From Cyathus striatus (lineage: Eukaryota; Basidiomycota; Agaricomycetes; Agaricales; Nidulariaceae), in NCBI GenBank assembly GCA_025738555.1, contig JAOVFP010000001.1, positions 744,001 through 808,000 on the forward strand: a stretch of DNA of 64,000 bases, written 5' to 3'. This document shows, in pieces, positions 1 to 12,226 of this stretch; position 1 is the first letter of the stretch; each line of letters starts with the position of its first letter. Under the pieces are notes generated by a model that was not told the origin of the DNA, ran no database searches, and saw only the letters and a list, made by a program, of their open reading frames with translations. A program made the position numbers and the translations under genes.

Positions 1-2118
1 TCGATTTCTTCATCACTCCCATATTCATCTTGATTCTCCACATTTGCATTCATTACATCGACTTCTAATTCATCATCTTCATCATCCATGTTTTCAAAAG
101 CAATTTGCGCATCTAGCTTGTCCCTATCAATAAGAAACTTATCTGTTGCATCTTTAGTACTGGTGTGTCCAACTCCTCCTCCTCTATAGCGCATCACCAT
201 ATCTCGATCAACAAAACTATATATTCATATAAGTTTCTGTACATAATAAAAGATAGAAAGAGATAACTTACATATTCACATAATAAAAGAAGTAGTCTAA
301 ATCATTTTCCTTTGGTAGACGGGCAAGTGAGGGTTTGAGAAGTTCATGAGTCTGTCCCTCTTTGAAGGTTGGTATAAGATGAACACCTCGTACAACATGT
401 GTTGGATCCAGAAATCCAAATGCAGCTAAGTTTTCATCATTCTCTTCAATAAATCCTATGCGAGGAAGGCGTCGAGCTTTCCATCCTGATTTGTACCTGG
501 GATTGGAGTCTAATCCATACCACCTTACCCACAAGAAATCCATGCGAACAGGATCCCGATAGTTAGGATGAATTATAAGAGCATGAAACACTCCAATTAT
601 TCTTGCATACCAATATGGATGACCTTCAAATTCATCACGAGCAACAACCATGATATTTGCATGTGTTCTTGGATTCATGGAATCCTGCTCTCGCCGCATG
701 TCATATGTTGTGTAGTTAACTCGAAGCACTTTGTGCTGATAAATTTCATGTTTGTGAAACTTAAGTTTTGCACGTTCTTCCTCGGAAAATGGAGTTTCAT
801 CTCCATCATATTCTCGATTGAGGATTCGAGCTAAAAGGTGATCTTTTAGACGTGGTAGAAATTCCTATTGTACATTAAGTCACTTATAACAGTAAGGTTT
901 GAATATTGAATATATGAATACCTTCATGATTGGCCAAAGACTAGCATTCCCAAAACTTGTTAAATGTGTTGAGTCTGACCACAACATAATACCAGCCACT
1001 ACAACCTCCAGTTGACAATCACGAGGTTCGGATTTAATTTTTTCGTATTCTTTTATATATGCATCCGCATTATATAGTTCAGAATACACCCGCTCTGGAG
1101 GAACATCTGGCTGTGGTTGCCAGTATTCAGCAAATGGTGTTATGTGGAAGTCCTCCGACGAGCGCTCCTCAAATGCACTTTTAATGACATCTACTAGTTT
1201 GCGATAATATAATCCCTGAACTTCAAATTTCGGTGCATCAGCTTCTGATGGGAATGATACCTTGGAACATGGCATTGGAATTGATAGTGATGCTTTCATC
1301 CAGTCATTAGGAAGACGCTCGTCATCTTTAAATTTAAGCTTGTCAATTTTTTGTACTTCTTTTGATGCGTCAAATCCTGTAAGATCTTCAAGCTTAAAAT
1401 CTGGTGCTAACAGAACATTGTGGACTAAATTGTTCAAATCCTTCAAAGTCTTCGTAACTCCAGTATAAAACCAGCTCATTAGACGAAAGACAGATGGGTT
1501 TGAAAACAGATTCCGGCTAAGAGATGTTATTTCATCGCTCCCTTCAGCTTGACTGGTATTTATACCAAAAGGAGAACTCCAGGTTGGGTCAGAGGTTCGT
1601 ACTGAGCTGATGAAATTTGGGCTATCAGATATATATTCGATATTGAAGTTGTTTTCAGGACAGGGACAAAAGGTTGGTGGTCCAGATTTGTAGACACGAT
1701 ACAAGCCATAGCTGTTACATTCAGTTCGGTATTCGTTTTCCACAGTCATTGGAGTCGGAGTTGGGGTTGGAGTGAGAGTTGGTGTATGAACATCATCAGG
1801 TGTTACTACTATAGGTGGAGGAACTGGAAGAATATCCTGATATCGCTTTGGTAGTCGAATTTTGCGTTTTGGTAGTCCTGATGACCTGTATTCCTGAGGC
1901 GGCGAAGGCGAAGGCGGTACATTAGAAGTCTGAGCATCTTCCAGTGCATTATCCATTTCAACATCCAAAGATACAGGAGCAATGGTCGTTCCAATACATG
2001 GAATATTTTTCACTTTGTCTTTTCTCTGTTGCTTCCAGCGAACACAGGTATTCTGATGGTAGGTAAGTCCACGCTGAGAAGTAAATTCTGCTTTGCATCC
2101 TGGACATATGGTCTTCAT
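1..2118 (-). pseudogene. Plavaka-type (CACTA superfamily) transposase, internally deleted, continues off the left edge
   Basis: Minus-strand exons are read as 2118-922, 864-272 and 216-1, with GT-AG introns of 57 and 55 bp. The protein starts with a C2H2 zinc finger (CPGCKAEF, then HQNTC), then a proline-rich linker, then a segment ending SLWPI. After the first intron it continues with EFLPRLKDHLLARI, RVNYTTYDMRR, RWYGLDSNPRYKSGWKARRL and, past the second intron, FVDRDMVMRYRGGGVGH. These are hallmark blocks of Agaricomycete Plavaka transposases. In full-length members the SLWPI block and the FLPRLKDHLL block are separated by roughly 400 residues that hold the catalytic core; here only a 57-bp intron lies between them. 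I therefore call it an internally deleted, non-autonomous copy. The frame is open to position 1, so the C-terminus lies outside the window. Family call is strong; the deletion rests on remembered family architecture. Confidence 0.85.
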
Positions 2119-2522
2119 TGTATTAAATATAGTTCAGCTTCTAGTGGAGGGAAAGGGAATGTGGTCTTCTAGAATTACCAGAAGAAGAATTCAAAGCAAA
2201 TGGAAGTGCTAATAGTGGCTAACGGTGCCTATAGCGCTTGATTGACTTTAGAATTTTCAATAAAAGAAAGCTCTGTACTTACTGAAATGCTTGAATGATA
2301 CTACAACAGGTTAATATTGTACTGGACTGTATGGCTATAGCACAGTTTGGTGTGTACAAGAGGAAGGGTACCTTCGATTGAGAGCTTTAATCGATTATCT
2401 TACAAAAAGACCGGTTGTTTATACATATTTACATTGTTGTGCTGATGGTGTGACGAATGTGACTACTACCTCACAGCGAAGGAAGTGGGTCGTGAATTGC
2501 TTCTCTCCCTCCAACCACCACC
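2119..2522. other. Intergenic, probable Plavaka 5' end and divergent upstream region
   Basis: No coding signal is seen. It separates the divergently oriented Plavaka ORF and the DUF6698-type gene. One transposon terminus should lie here, but the other end is outside the window, so no inverted repeat can be checked. Confidence 0.4.
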
Positions 2523-4512
2523 ATGCCCCACTCTGAGCCTCCCATTGATTCTGATGATTCCGATGTGCGAAACTTGATTTCCGCTGTTTCCACCATTGGC
2601 GAGCATGAGGAGTATGTTCTAAAGCCTATTCAGCATTATCTAACCTTTCAATTAGTGACCCCTTGCTTCGGGCCCTGATCTCAAAGGCACGTTGGGTTCC
2701 ACGCTGCCTGGGCCCCTTCTTCGACATCCACACGGCGCTGTACGCAGGTCTGCCTTCGGATGAGGACCAGGAGTAAGCGATATTTCTACATCCTCCTTGA
2801 ATACCTGCTGGCTAACGGGCTTTTACAAGGATTTCAGCTGAGGACAAGAACGCCTTCAAGAGCATCACCAATCTCCACCCCCAGTTTAGATCAGTGATCA
2901 GTGGCTTTGCAGGGGATGAAGTGTTGTTTAGTAGGTTTGCAAAATTGGTGAGCTCGTTTATGATTTTACCACTGCATATATGCACTAATGAACAATTAGC
3001 TTAATGACCACTGCAATTGCGCTCGAGGAGAAGACATTCACATGGTCAAACAGGCTATTCAACATTGGATTCCTAGTGACCCAGTCACTCACCCGATAAC
3101 TCCTGCACTCATGGGTTCAAGAAAGGAATCTCGTGGATGGTATCACCTGCAGACAGCAAGAGCGCTTGTTCCTCTTAAACATGTTGAAGTGTTCGACCAA
3201 AATCCTCAGTAAGCTATAGTTCTATTTTATGGCGCACTTTTTAACTCTTTTTGTTAGAGATTTCTGTAATCGTGTCTTGAATGGCACTCGTGAGTTGGAG
3301 CGCATGAATATCCAACCTTCCTTTATCCAGATGGCACGATTTACAATGCAGAGGAAGTGGAGAATGGCCTGTTTCGTGGCCATATTTTTATCAGAGTAAG
3401 CATTCAATTCTTTTCTCTGCATGCTAACGGAATATCTACCATAGACCCTTCGTGGTATATACACTGGTGAATCATCAGCGTTAGATGGTTATCGTACTGC
3501 TTCAAAAACTCGCAGGCCGAGATTCATGGTATGACCAGCGTCTTCCCTCAGGCCATTGGCTATGCAGCAACCCAGGTATCGCTTCGTTTCTACTTACTAG
3601 TTCTTATCTGATTGATATTGGCTATAGGCTCATTTTGCTCTATCGTCTCACTCTAGCTGGAATGAGATAGGCCGAAGTGACTTCAACTATGATCTCTTCT
3701 TCGACAACTGTGTGAAGCTCTTTACGAAGGATCCTGAAGATGATTGGGTGGTAGAAACCCTTGAATATCTAACAAGGTATCGTCTGTTCTATTGTGTGAT
3801 TTCCCACTGACTCGCTATCTTCTCTCACTACAGACAGCTCCCTTCGCTTAAACGAAGGCAAAAGCGTGTTCGCCAAAGCGAAGATGTTGAGGACCAAGGA
3901 GAAGATCAAACGAGCTTGATATTGCAGCGACGGGCGGCACGAAGAGCTGCAGCGGAAAGGCATGGAGGAGAAGCAGGAAATGGAGGAAATAGAAACCCGG
4001 TGCGCAATTTGCATTGTCTTACTGTACACTGACAGATACATCTTTCACAGACTCCGCCACGAAGCTCACCCTCTCCCGAGGCATCGCCAATGCGACAACA
4101 GTCACCAGTCCTCCATCCCCCTGATTCTCCACCACTGGTCCCCCATCCTCAACACCGATCGGTTCCACCTGCTCAACAAGGCCCAAGCCCAACCGATGAA
4201 GATCTAAGACACCAGCCAGTCTCTCCACCTCCTCAACGACCTCGGTATCATCCTCCCCGATATCTAAGACAGCTAAGGTCGACATCAACTCAATCTAACA
4301 ACTCGGCGAGTGGTCACAGAGCGTCTCAAGTCCCAGAGTCAACCATTCAGCACAACAATTCTCGTTCCATGCGCTCCCGTGAGCATGTTCCTCGTTCAGG
4401 AATACAGACCATACAACAAGCTTCTCATTCCGGAACACGGGCTCCAAGACCCTCCAGGGGAGCGAATAAGGGTGGAAGGTCTACCAAGCCAATGCGTACA
4501 TATGGCCACTAA
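2523..4512 (+). pseudogene. DUF6698-type fungal protein gene, nine exons, two one-base frameshifts
   Basis: Exons read as 2523-2611, 2656-2772, 2830-2947, 3000-3208, 3258-3395, 3445-3575, 3628-3776, 3834-3999 and 4036-4512, all with GT-AG introns of about 35-60 bp. The start has a good context (ACCACCATG) and encodes an Asp-rich N-terminus. Blocks typical of the DUF6698 family follow: KARWVPRCLGPFFD, GEDIHMVKQAI, GAHEYPTFLYPDG, RGIYTGESSALDG, EIHGMTSVFPQAIGYAATQ, and WVVETLEYLTR. The last exon is a Pro/Gln/Ser-rich tail. The frame breaks twice, near 3296 (exon 5) and near 3515 (exon 6). Each time one base is missing beside a GG run, and the family blocks continue in the next frame. It is either a young pseudogene or a gene hit by sequencing indels. 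Function of the family is unknown. Confidence 0.7.
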
Positions 4513-6042
4513 CTGACTAGTAAGTGACTTCTTTGCTTACTACGTCCAACTGCCTTAATTATCCCGATAGATTTGCTGGTATTATACCATTTCTATGATG
4601 TCTAACATACTGACTTGGAGATTTCTTTGAGGTACTTATAGATTCGATTCTGTTGCAGGCTTCAACTACGTGTACTCGGTCTCTCAGATTCTACGGACCA
4701 CTCTCTGCTCTGGTTTGTCTATTTCTTATCGATTATCGGATTATCGGATTATCGGATCGGATGTCTGGATGTCCTGAGCCCTTTGCCCTGCCATCGTGTA
4801 ATTACTAATGCCTCTGCTAATTATGAATTAATAATATTTGCTTTTAATTTTGAATTACGGTTGAGAAGCAGTAGGAAATGCCATGCCTTCTGGCGCCTGC
4901 CATGCATGGCCTTGTTATGTAAGAACTCATTCCCACCGCTTTCCAATGGGTGGGAAAGATTCTATTGGATTATATTAGATTCCGAGCTTTCTATGGCATT
5001 AAAATAATTCTAATCTCTTACATGGCGACAAAATAATTGGTCTGGTATGTATTCTAGCAATATAATCCATTGCATTTCATGCTCACAACCCTATCCCATG
5101 CCCACAATTATTGCTGGATATCCCAAGCAACCCCGGCTTTCATGGCGCTCACAACAAATCCTGTCATTACAATACATTTTACATAATTACATTCAATTCT
5201 AGATAAATATATTATATTCCGTTCCTTATGTATGTGGCGCACTTTTTTACTGATGGGAAAGTCATGCCTCTTCACGAGCGAGGAAGCGGTGAAGAGATCA
5301 TCGAGTAGTGGCGATGAGTGGTAGACATGGATGGGGTTATCTTGCTGTCTATAGCGTCGTTCGATTGATCAACCCAGTCACGAAGCTTGAAAGGATTTTG
5401 AAATTGGGCTGGAACTTTGTGGTCGCATTTGTATATGTGTTGCAGGAGTGTTGATAATAAATAATTGGTAAGCAGAATTGAGCATTACATGGCTCGCTTT
5501 TTCAAGTACTTTTGTTAACTTTTGGTTACAAAGTTTCAACTGAATTTTTGCCCACTTTGCAACAGTGCTTGTGTGAAGCTCACCTAATTGTGAATGCAAG
5601 CATACCCGAGATTCATGCTGTAGAGCAGGTATTCTGCCTGTACCGTAAAATCGGCCTCGTGTCGGTTTTATTAGTTCACTCGTTTACAACATTCTGTACC
5701 TATTTAAGTACAGTAGTTTACTCTCGTTGAATATCAGGTTCCTTTCCCCCCCTTCTCTCACTTCTCATGAACCTCACTAGGACCTGAGGATAGACGGACG
5801 CGCTATCCACTTGCAAGTTCTTTGTTCAAGAACTTCCTTCAACCGGAAATCTTCTTCCACAATGTGACCATATTTTCAGGTTAAATGTGGTTGAAACTAA
5901 TATAAGTAATTGTGGTTATTGAAATAATTCAGTCTTAATCAATTCAATATGTTGTCCCTTATAAATATGCCGTAACATTCATTATGATACACACATTCCT
6001 TCTCTCTACACTTTTCTTACGTCCACAACTAATTTCAAAACC
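4513..6042. other. Long AT-rich intergenic stretch
   Basis: No ORF with recognisable content. It holds a short tandem repeat at 4731-4754 and the probable promoter of the next gene (TATAAATA at 5960-5967, about 80 bp before the ATG at 6043). Confidence 0.5.
4731..4754. repeat. Short tandem repeat, three units of GATTATCG
   Basis: Three head-to-tail copies of the 8-bp unit GATTATCG, followed by a partial fourth (GATCGGAT). Seen directly. Confidence 0.9.
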
Positions 6043-8198
6043 ATGATGGACTCATCTTGCAGCATCGTAAATGAATATCAGGGGAATGATTTAATTGTGT
6101 ACGTTCAGTTCAATATACATGGATATCCGCTGAGTGCTGATTATAACAAACGTCGATAAGGGCACCTAGAGCAATATGTCAATCATGCCATAGTTTCAGT
6201 GGTTCCAAGTTCTACGTCTCAATCCTTAGAGGACCTTCGGATATGCATCGTAACAATGTCATTCCGACAGAAGCTGGGCGCGAAGTGGTAGAGTCGGACA
6301 TCTCTTTCGCGGAGTCAGAGGTAGACCGTTTGGATAAGGAAACTGCTCGTCTGCAACGATCTCTAGACACACTTCGGCATTGGCGAGATGAACTCTCCGT
6401 CTTCATTCCTTTCTCCTATACACAACAAGCGGTAAAGAAATCATTTTATGGTACTTTTTATCGAACCCAGGGACAAGATTTCATTGTGTAAGCTCAGTAT
6501 TAAATGGAGTCTACTGTGGATGGTTGCTAATTGCCATCGAGAAGGGCGCCTAGAGCGATATGTCAATCGTGCCATAGCTGCAGTGGTCCTAAATTTTTCC
6601 TATCAAGCTTTAGAGAAACTAAAGATCTTACACAATCTGACCACGGAGCGAAATCAGAAATATTGAACCAATTAAACAAAGAGATTTCTCGTCTGCAAGA
6701 GTCTCTCGAAGCACTTAAGGACTGGCGAGAAGATCTTCGACGTTTCGAAATGCAGGAACGTTCTCTATTCTCTCCTGCTCGGAAAATTCCCGTGGAATTA
6801 CTACATAAAATATTTCTTCAACCCCAGTTACATCCCCACATCTTAGACAAGTTAGAAAACTGTGATCTTTGGGGGTGGTCGCTTATTCGAACTGTCATCC
6901 AAGTATCTTTTTATTGGCGTTCAGTCGCACATTCCTGTGCTCCGTTGTGGTATAATGTCGATTTGAGTCCCAAGTATCGTCATTCATCGGCCAAACTCGC
7001 CATGATCAGTACACCATTCGTTGAGAAGTGTATAGCTCTATCCGACGGGATCCCGCTGCATATTTCACTGAACCCTGGATGCAGTACAAATACTCTAGAT
7101 GAGAAATGTATAAAGGCGATAGCACAGAGCGCCCATGTATGGGAAAGGTTCGAGATCTGGAATGGAGATCTTCTGAAGGCCATCGATTCCCATATACCAG
7201 ACCATGCAATTCTCACACATTTGCAGTTATTAAGGCTTTATGAAGCAACCCACTTGATTACTCTTAAGCCAGCCCCCAGGCTTACTCACCTCGAAGTACA
7301 GAACAATAAAAATCGCAACTGCCGCATTAGTATTCCTTCGGGATCCCCACTTACCAACATTCAACTGAAGACTATTTATCATCCTCTGGAATTATTCCAC
7401 AACTTGCGTTGGTCACAGATCACAAGCTTCACTTCGATAAACAATGATTTCTCACACGGAGAATTTTACACCATACTTCAGAGTATGCCGAATCTTCTCT
7501 CGTTGAAAATTGCTGGAGAAACACAAATAAATCATCCTATTATACTTCCACGTTTGGAAATTTTGGAAACTTTAGGCTTAATTTGCGACTCGAATCTGCT
7601 GGAAATATTTACAACACCTAACCTCAGAACATTACACCTGTACCGGCCATTATCAACTTATGAATATTTCTTAGAGTTTCTTTATAAATCTAGGTGCTGC
7701 TTGAATGAAGTTAGCCTAGTCACCGTGCATATGGACGATATTTGTTACACTGAAGAACTCAAGAATGTGAAGAATTTGCGATGGGACTGTCTTGTAAAGC
7801 CTGTTATACAGTGTTTCAAAAAATTCACCAGAGATCATTCATCCAATGAGCAAACACTCTTTCCTCAGCTTGAGCTATTGGATTTGAGGTATATTCGCAC
7901 AGATATTGGGGTGGTTAAAGAGTTGATTAACATGCTAAAGTCACGGCTTCCACCAGTGCAGGCTCAACCATCAAAATCCTTGACGATGTTGAATAACACC
8001 GAAAATATGCCCTATTTAAAAACTGTGGACGTCACATTCACATCGGATATTTCTGCTGACGACATTGTCGATTTGAAAGAATTTCTCCAGTCGGATGTTG
8101 TGCAGCTTTCTAAAGCAAATATTACGATTAAAAAATTTACAAAAATAATTATGGGATCTAAAGACCCAGATTTCAACCTCCCTTATATGTACGCTTGA
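6043..8198 (+). CDS. F-box/leucine-rich protein with duplicated N-terminal CxxC and coiled-coil module
   Basis: Three exons fit: 6043-6098, 6161-6487 and 6545-8198, with GT-AG introns and matching phases. Exon 2 encodes a CxxC block (ICQSCHSFSG) and a heptad-like coiled coil (SEVDRLDKETARLQRSLDTL). Exon 3 repeats the module (ICQSCHSCSG, then KEISRLQESLEALKDWREDL) and goes on to an F-box (FSPARKIPVELLHKIF) and about 400 residues of degenerate leucine-rich repeats ending in a hydrophilic tail. F-box proteins bind Skp1 and present substrates to an SCF ubiquitin ligase; this Agaricomycete type is heavily expanded and its targets are unknown. The second copy's own first exon has no ATG in the correct frame, so it is translated only through the first copy. 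The stop is at 8196-8198. A paralogue with a single module lies at 16827-18567. Alternatively, only exon 3 is the functional gene and 6043-6487 is a relic. Confidence 0.75.
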
Positions 8199-8385
8199 TA
8201 GAAAGTTGATAGAAATTGCAGAAATCGGGATATTCGAAGGGCAGTGAAGATTAAAGGAGGTAAAGGAGGAGGTTAATGTACTTAATCATGATAAAATCTC
8301 ATAGTGTTCACTGAACCGGAGCCGTATGTCTCCCCCCATGTCAAACTACTACCAGTGACACATAACAGTAAGATATGTCGCTTGT

Positions 8386-10202
8386 TTAAGCTACGCTATT
8401 TTCAAATTCATCTTCCTGTGATGTGTTGACCATTCTACTTCTACGTGCTGTTTGGGCAAAAAATATTGACCTGGATACCATCGATTCACTTGTACTTCCA
8501 TCGACTTCTGAAATTTTTCGCAGGCTTAATATCAGCCGTGATCCCTAGGAATATATTAGTATTAATCTAACATATGAACATCGAACTTACCGCAAACGAC
8601 ATGGTTGCATCGTACCACCTGTAAACATACACATGTGAACCATTATTTAAGAGACAGTGAAGTAGGATTGGGAATTACGGTTTCAAATAGCTGCCCATCT
8701 GATTGTTCGGTTTAAAATTGTCGATGGCTAAGGACAACATAATAACCGTAAACACTGCAACATATATGTATATGTCAGTATATTAGCTGAAATTATCATC
8801 AAGAACGCCTCACCAAATACAATCGCAAAGTACAATGTACCATCTCGAATAAATGAAGCAATAATAGGAAAGGTGCATCCATCATTTCTTTGGAGGTTCC
8901 TCAAGCCTCTAGTGGATAAAATGGTACCTTTTCCCAGCCTTATAATCGTTAGAAGAAATAACATAGCTGTTTTCGATAAAATTAAATATTGCTTATGAAA
9001 TAATATACCAAACATACTGTGAACTGCAGCAGTGTAACCAAAATATAGAGATCGAACAATATTGATACTAAAGGTGCCAGATTTGACCGGCCCATATATA
9101 ATGCAGGCATTGTATCCAGAAATGTCAAGAACACTGTATGTTGCTGTGAAGCCTGATACTAGTGTCCTACTGAGTAGTAACTAGTAACAACGGTTAGCAT
9201 TCAATAATTATGATACAGTTTTATGAAACAAACCGAGAATTGCACTGGAACATCCGTGTATGTGTCAGTAGTACTCAACACGTAGTATTGTAACTGACCA
9301 AATAAAGATATAGCTAGAAAATAGACCACTTAAGAGTCATTATAAGTCGCTGTAGTATAATTAACATCGACCAACGAAAATTCTTACTTCGTCTGCTATT
9401 TCCATAACACGCACTAACTCGAAAGGCAAAGATAATGTCGGTTACAGTCCTGCTTATTCTAAAGCTATACATTTCTCAGTTTAAATTAAGATGATTTAAA
9501 GAAGTATGTACTTACGTTTCTCTGAGCCATATGGTTGAGCGACAACTGGAGGTGTATGATATCAGATTCCATTTAGCATAATAGTAACTATATTACAACT
9601 GATTGCACTATGTTCAGTTTAAGAGAGAATATAGTCACGTAAGAATTACTTACGGTGGTTGACGGATTGGACGGAGCTAGAATGGTCGGATTTTAGTTAA
9701 AGGAATATTTTTGGTTAATCGTGAAAACTAATACGAGTTACTGAGGAGATCCTGCAAAGTCAAAAAAGATAAGCTATTTATAAATTTCTACGGACAAGAC
9801 AACTTACAAAAGATTTACGAGACAATAATAACGTGCAATGACATAAAGCACCTTGGGTGTTGACCATCTCATTCCACTGGAAATTGTTTAACAAAAAGTG
9901 CTGAGTGATATTTAGTAAATAATATAACAGTAATCTGATTCTCACCACCAAATGTATTTCACCTATATAATATCAACTATGTAATTAAAGTCACATAAAA
10001 TCTGAACATCTGCACATAAATACCTCATCAAAGAAACAGTATATGACGTCATAGATGAGGAAAGACATAGCGGCAGCTAAATCGTTAGGGTGAGAAACCA
10101 AACCGAGAGGTTGTAATAAAACACACCGTAGACTCGATCGGTTGTCAAGATGATATCAATGCATTCAATTAATGAATTGGCTGGTATATCAGTGTTTTCC
10201 AT
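8386..10202 (-). CDS. DUF6533-type seven-helix membrane protein, copy A
   Basis: ATG at 10202-10200 and stop at 8388-8386 on the minus strand; many short introns. Recognisable exons encode the DUF6533 core (FLIYDVIYCFFDE joined to VKYIW, then GMRWSTPKVLYVIARYY), a CRSTIWL exon, a DIIFAFRVSACYGNSRR exon, an exon around 9000-8815 ending RDGTLYFAIVF, a short VFTVIMLSLAI exon, WYDATMSFA, and a last exon starting GSRLILSLRKI. This matches the order in copies B and C. DUF6533 proteins resemble seven-transmembrane receptors but have no known ligand or role. One exon read straight through meets a stop (near 9690), unless an extra intron with donor GTATTAG is removed; the same donor and acceptor positions exist in B and C. 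The gene is convergent with the F-box gene, 187 bp apart. Not every splice junction was resolved. Confidence 0.65.
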
Positions 10203-10264
10203 AGTGTATTTGTGTAGTAAGAGGATCTTGGGGTTTGATCATTGTATTACAGTCTTCTACTGCG

Positions 10265-10270
10265 TTTATA
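10265..10270 (-). promoter_or_regulatory. TATA box of DUF6533 copy A
   Basis: On the minus strand GAGCTCACATATAAA lies about 63 bp before the ATG. The same block precedes copy B (GAGCTCGCATATAAA), and copy C has CACATATAAA, so the core promoter was duplicated with the genes. Confidence 0.55.
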
Positions 10271-10500
10271 TGTGAGCTCGGAACATAATGGAACCGATTG
10301 TCTATACTTGTTAATCATATTATCGTTCTAATCTTATTTGTTGTAGTCATATATGATCAATATACCTGTGTAGCGATTGATAATGATGTGACTTATGTAC
10401 GAGGACAATGTCGATACACAGATTTAGAGCTGTGCCTGTTGTGACGGGCCGACAGTTTTTGAAGGTACGCACGGTACTGAATGGTACTCGATGTACCATG

Positions 10501-10518
10501 CGGTACTGGTCAGTACCG
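10501..10518. repeat. Perfect hairpin in a GGTAC/GTACC-rich patch
   Basis: CGGTACTG and CAGTACCG form an 8-bp stem with a 2-base loop. Around it (about 10460-10570) GGTAC and GTACC motifs recur every 10-20 bases on both strands. This could be a terminal part of a decayed inverted-repeat transposon, but no partner end was found. Confidence 0.6.
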
Positions 10519-10570
10519 TAAAAATACCATGCATACCGTGCACAGTGTTCCCACATATTACTGTACGGTA

Positions 10571-11295
10571 CATATTTGAAACTACATACAATGTATAAAA
10601 TTGTCTCAATAGATGTTTATTAAGTATATAACACATATACATTCACATCTTCACCCAATTATCAAGTAGTGACTGGTCCCCACCATTAAAAAATATGTAT
10701 TAATAAAATACAGCGTTTTCTACGGTAACCCCTAAAATTGTCACCAGAAATCATCAAAATCATAATGTTGTTGCTTCCGCTCTCCGCACGCTCAGCGGTA
10801 TCAATCGCACTTTAATAGCCACCTCCCCACCAGTGATGTTCCTGTAACAGCGGATGAAAGAACACTCCAGGAACCAGGAACTGTCGCAGAGCTGATAGGA
10901 TTGCTGATTCAGCAATAAGCCAGGTCAACCCGAGTAAATCTCTGTTTTGGTATTGGTGATGCAGTTATTTATCACAGGGATAAAAATGGTGTATGGTATG
11001 GTGCATATTTCTGTAGTAATAAATTATTGTGCCAATCGTGTGGTTGGGAGTTTCTTCAGATGTGCAGAAAAGGTGTTACAGTCGTGAACATAGCCAAAAG
11101 GTAGCAAGCTCCATGAGTCAGGCTTCAACATTTCGAGCAAAGATTGGACTGGAACTGGACACGAGCCATGAAGTCTCCACCAATGCGCACATATCTCTCT
11201 GTATGGTATGGTGAGTTAGTAAAGATACCATGGGTCACATCAGTTTTCAATCAACCCCTTTCCAAACGAACTACTACACTCAAGAACACAGGGGT
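10571..11295. other. Intergenic, nothing recognised
   Basis: No coding signal or clear repeat was seen between the GTAC-rich patch and the 8-bp target duplication at 11296. Confidence 0.4.
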
Positions 11296-11303
11296 ACTCA
11301 CAG

Positions 11304-12218
11304 TAAGGCTCCAACTCTATGCTATACTATACCCTATTTATAGGGTATTAACTCTATTCATATCCCTATCACTCTACTCAGATCCAATCCCTATACATAT
11401 ATTGTATTTTATATAGTATAGGGTGATGTATATGGTTAAGAAATTATGATGAAACATGTGTATATTGGACTTTATTTCATTCTTGAGTCATTTAAGAAGT
11501 GTTACTAACAAAGGTTTACATCTGGGAAAACTGTTTTGATTATATTTTCAGAAGCAAAAAAATGATTTATAGTTGAAGTAGCAACAATTTAAACACTAAT
11601 TACATATTAAAAAACAAAAGAAAAAAATACAATAATAAGAGGCATGAGATAGCTGAACTAGAGTCTAAATCAATCTTGTAACAGCTGGAACTTGTAGAGT
11701 TTCACAATAAGACTGTATTTCAGAAGAAATAATACAAGAATAAGGTCTCAGGGAAGATCTGACACAAGAAAGAGGCTCCAGTGGAAATAACTATTGTGCC
11801 CCCTTGCTAAGAGGTTATCAGGGCAGTCAACAGAATAACTACAAGCCAACTAAATATAATCTGGGACTATGTAAAACAATACTACATAAGTGGGGCTACC
11901 ATGAGTATTACACTATGTCAGAGACAATACAAAGAAGGGTACTACATTTTACTGCATGAGGTTTAGAAGTGAGATAGATGAGATAACATGCTGAACAAGC
12001 CAAAAAAAGCTTATCTTGAGAAGAGAGGTGAAAAGAAGAAGAGAATGTAGTTGGAAGTTTGTGTGACATATAACATTTTGATGAGTCAGGTCACACATTA
12101 TGTGACAACCCTATACACTTACACTATATCCCTATATATACTATTAGTATACTATAATTACACTATCCCTATAAATACTTGGTGAGGTGTATAGGGATAG
12201 TATAGAGTTGGAGCCTTA
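11304..12218. mobile_element. Non-autonomous inverted-repeat element, 915 bp, 8-bp target duplication (hAT-like)
   Basis: The ends are inverted copies: left TAAGGCTCCAACTCTATG, right ATAGAGTTGGAGCCTTA. The flanks carry the same 8 bases, ACTCACAG, at 11296-11303 and 12219-12226. Just inside both ends CCCTATA/TATAGGG motifs recur many times, as subterminal transposase-binding repeats do in hAT elements. The interior is AT-rich and has no transposase ORF. An 8-bp duplication is the hAT norm, so it is read as a deletion derivative or MITE of a hAT family. Confidence 0.85.
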
Positions 12219-12226
12219 ACTCACAG

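Noticed and set aside
5378..5730. Short opposing ORFs in the 4.5-6.0 kb gap
   Set aside because: No motif, no splice signals, AT-rich; chance ORFs.
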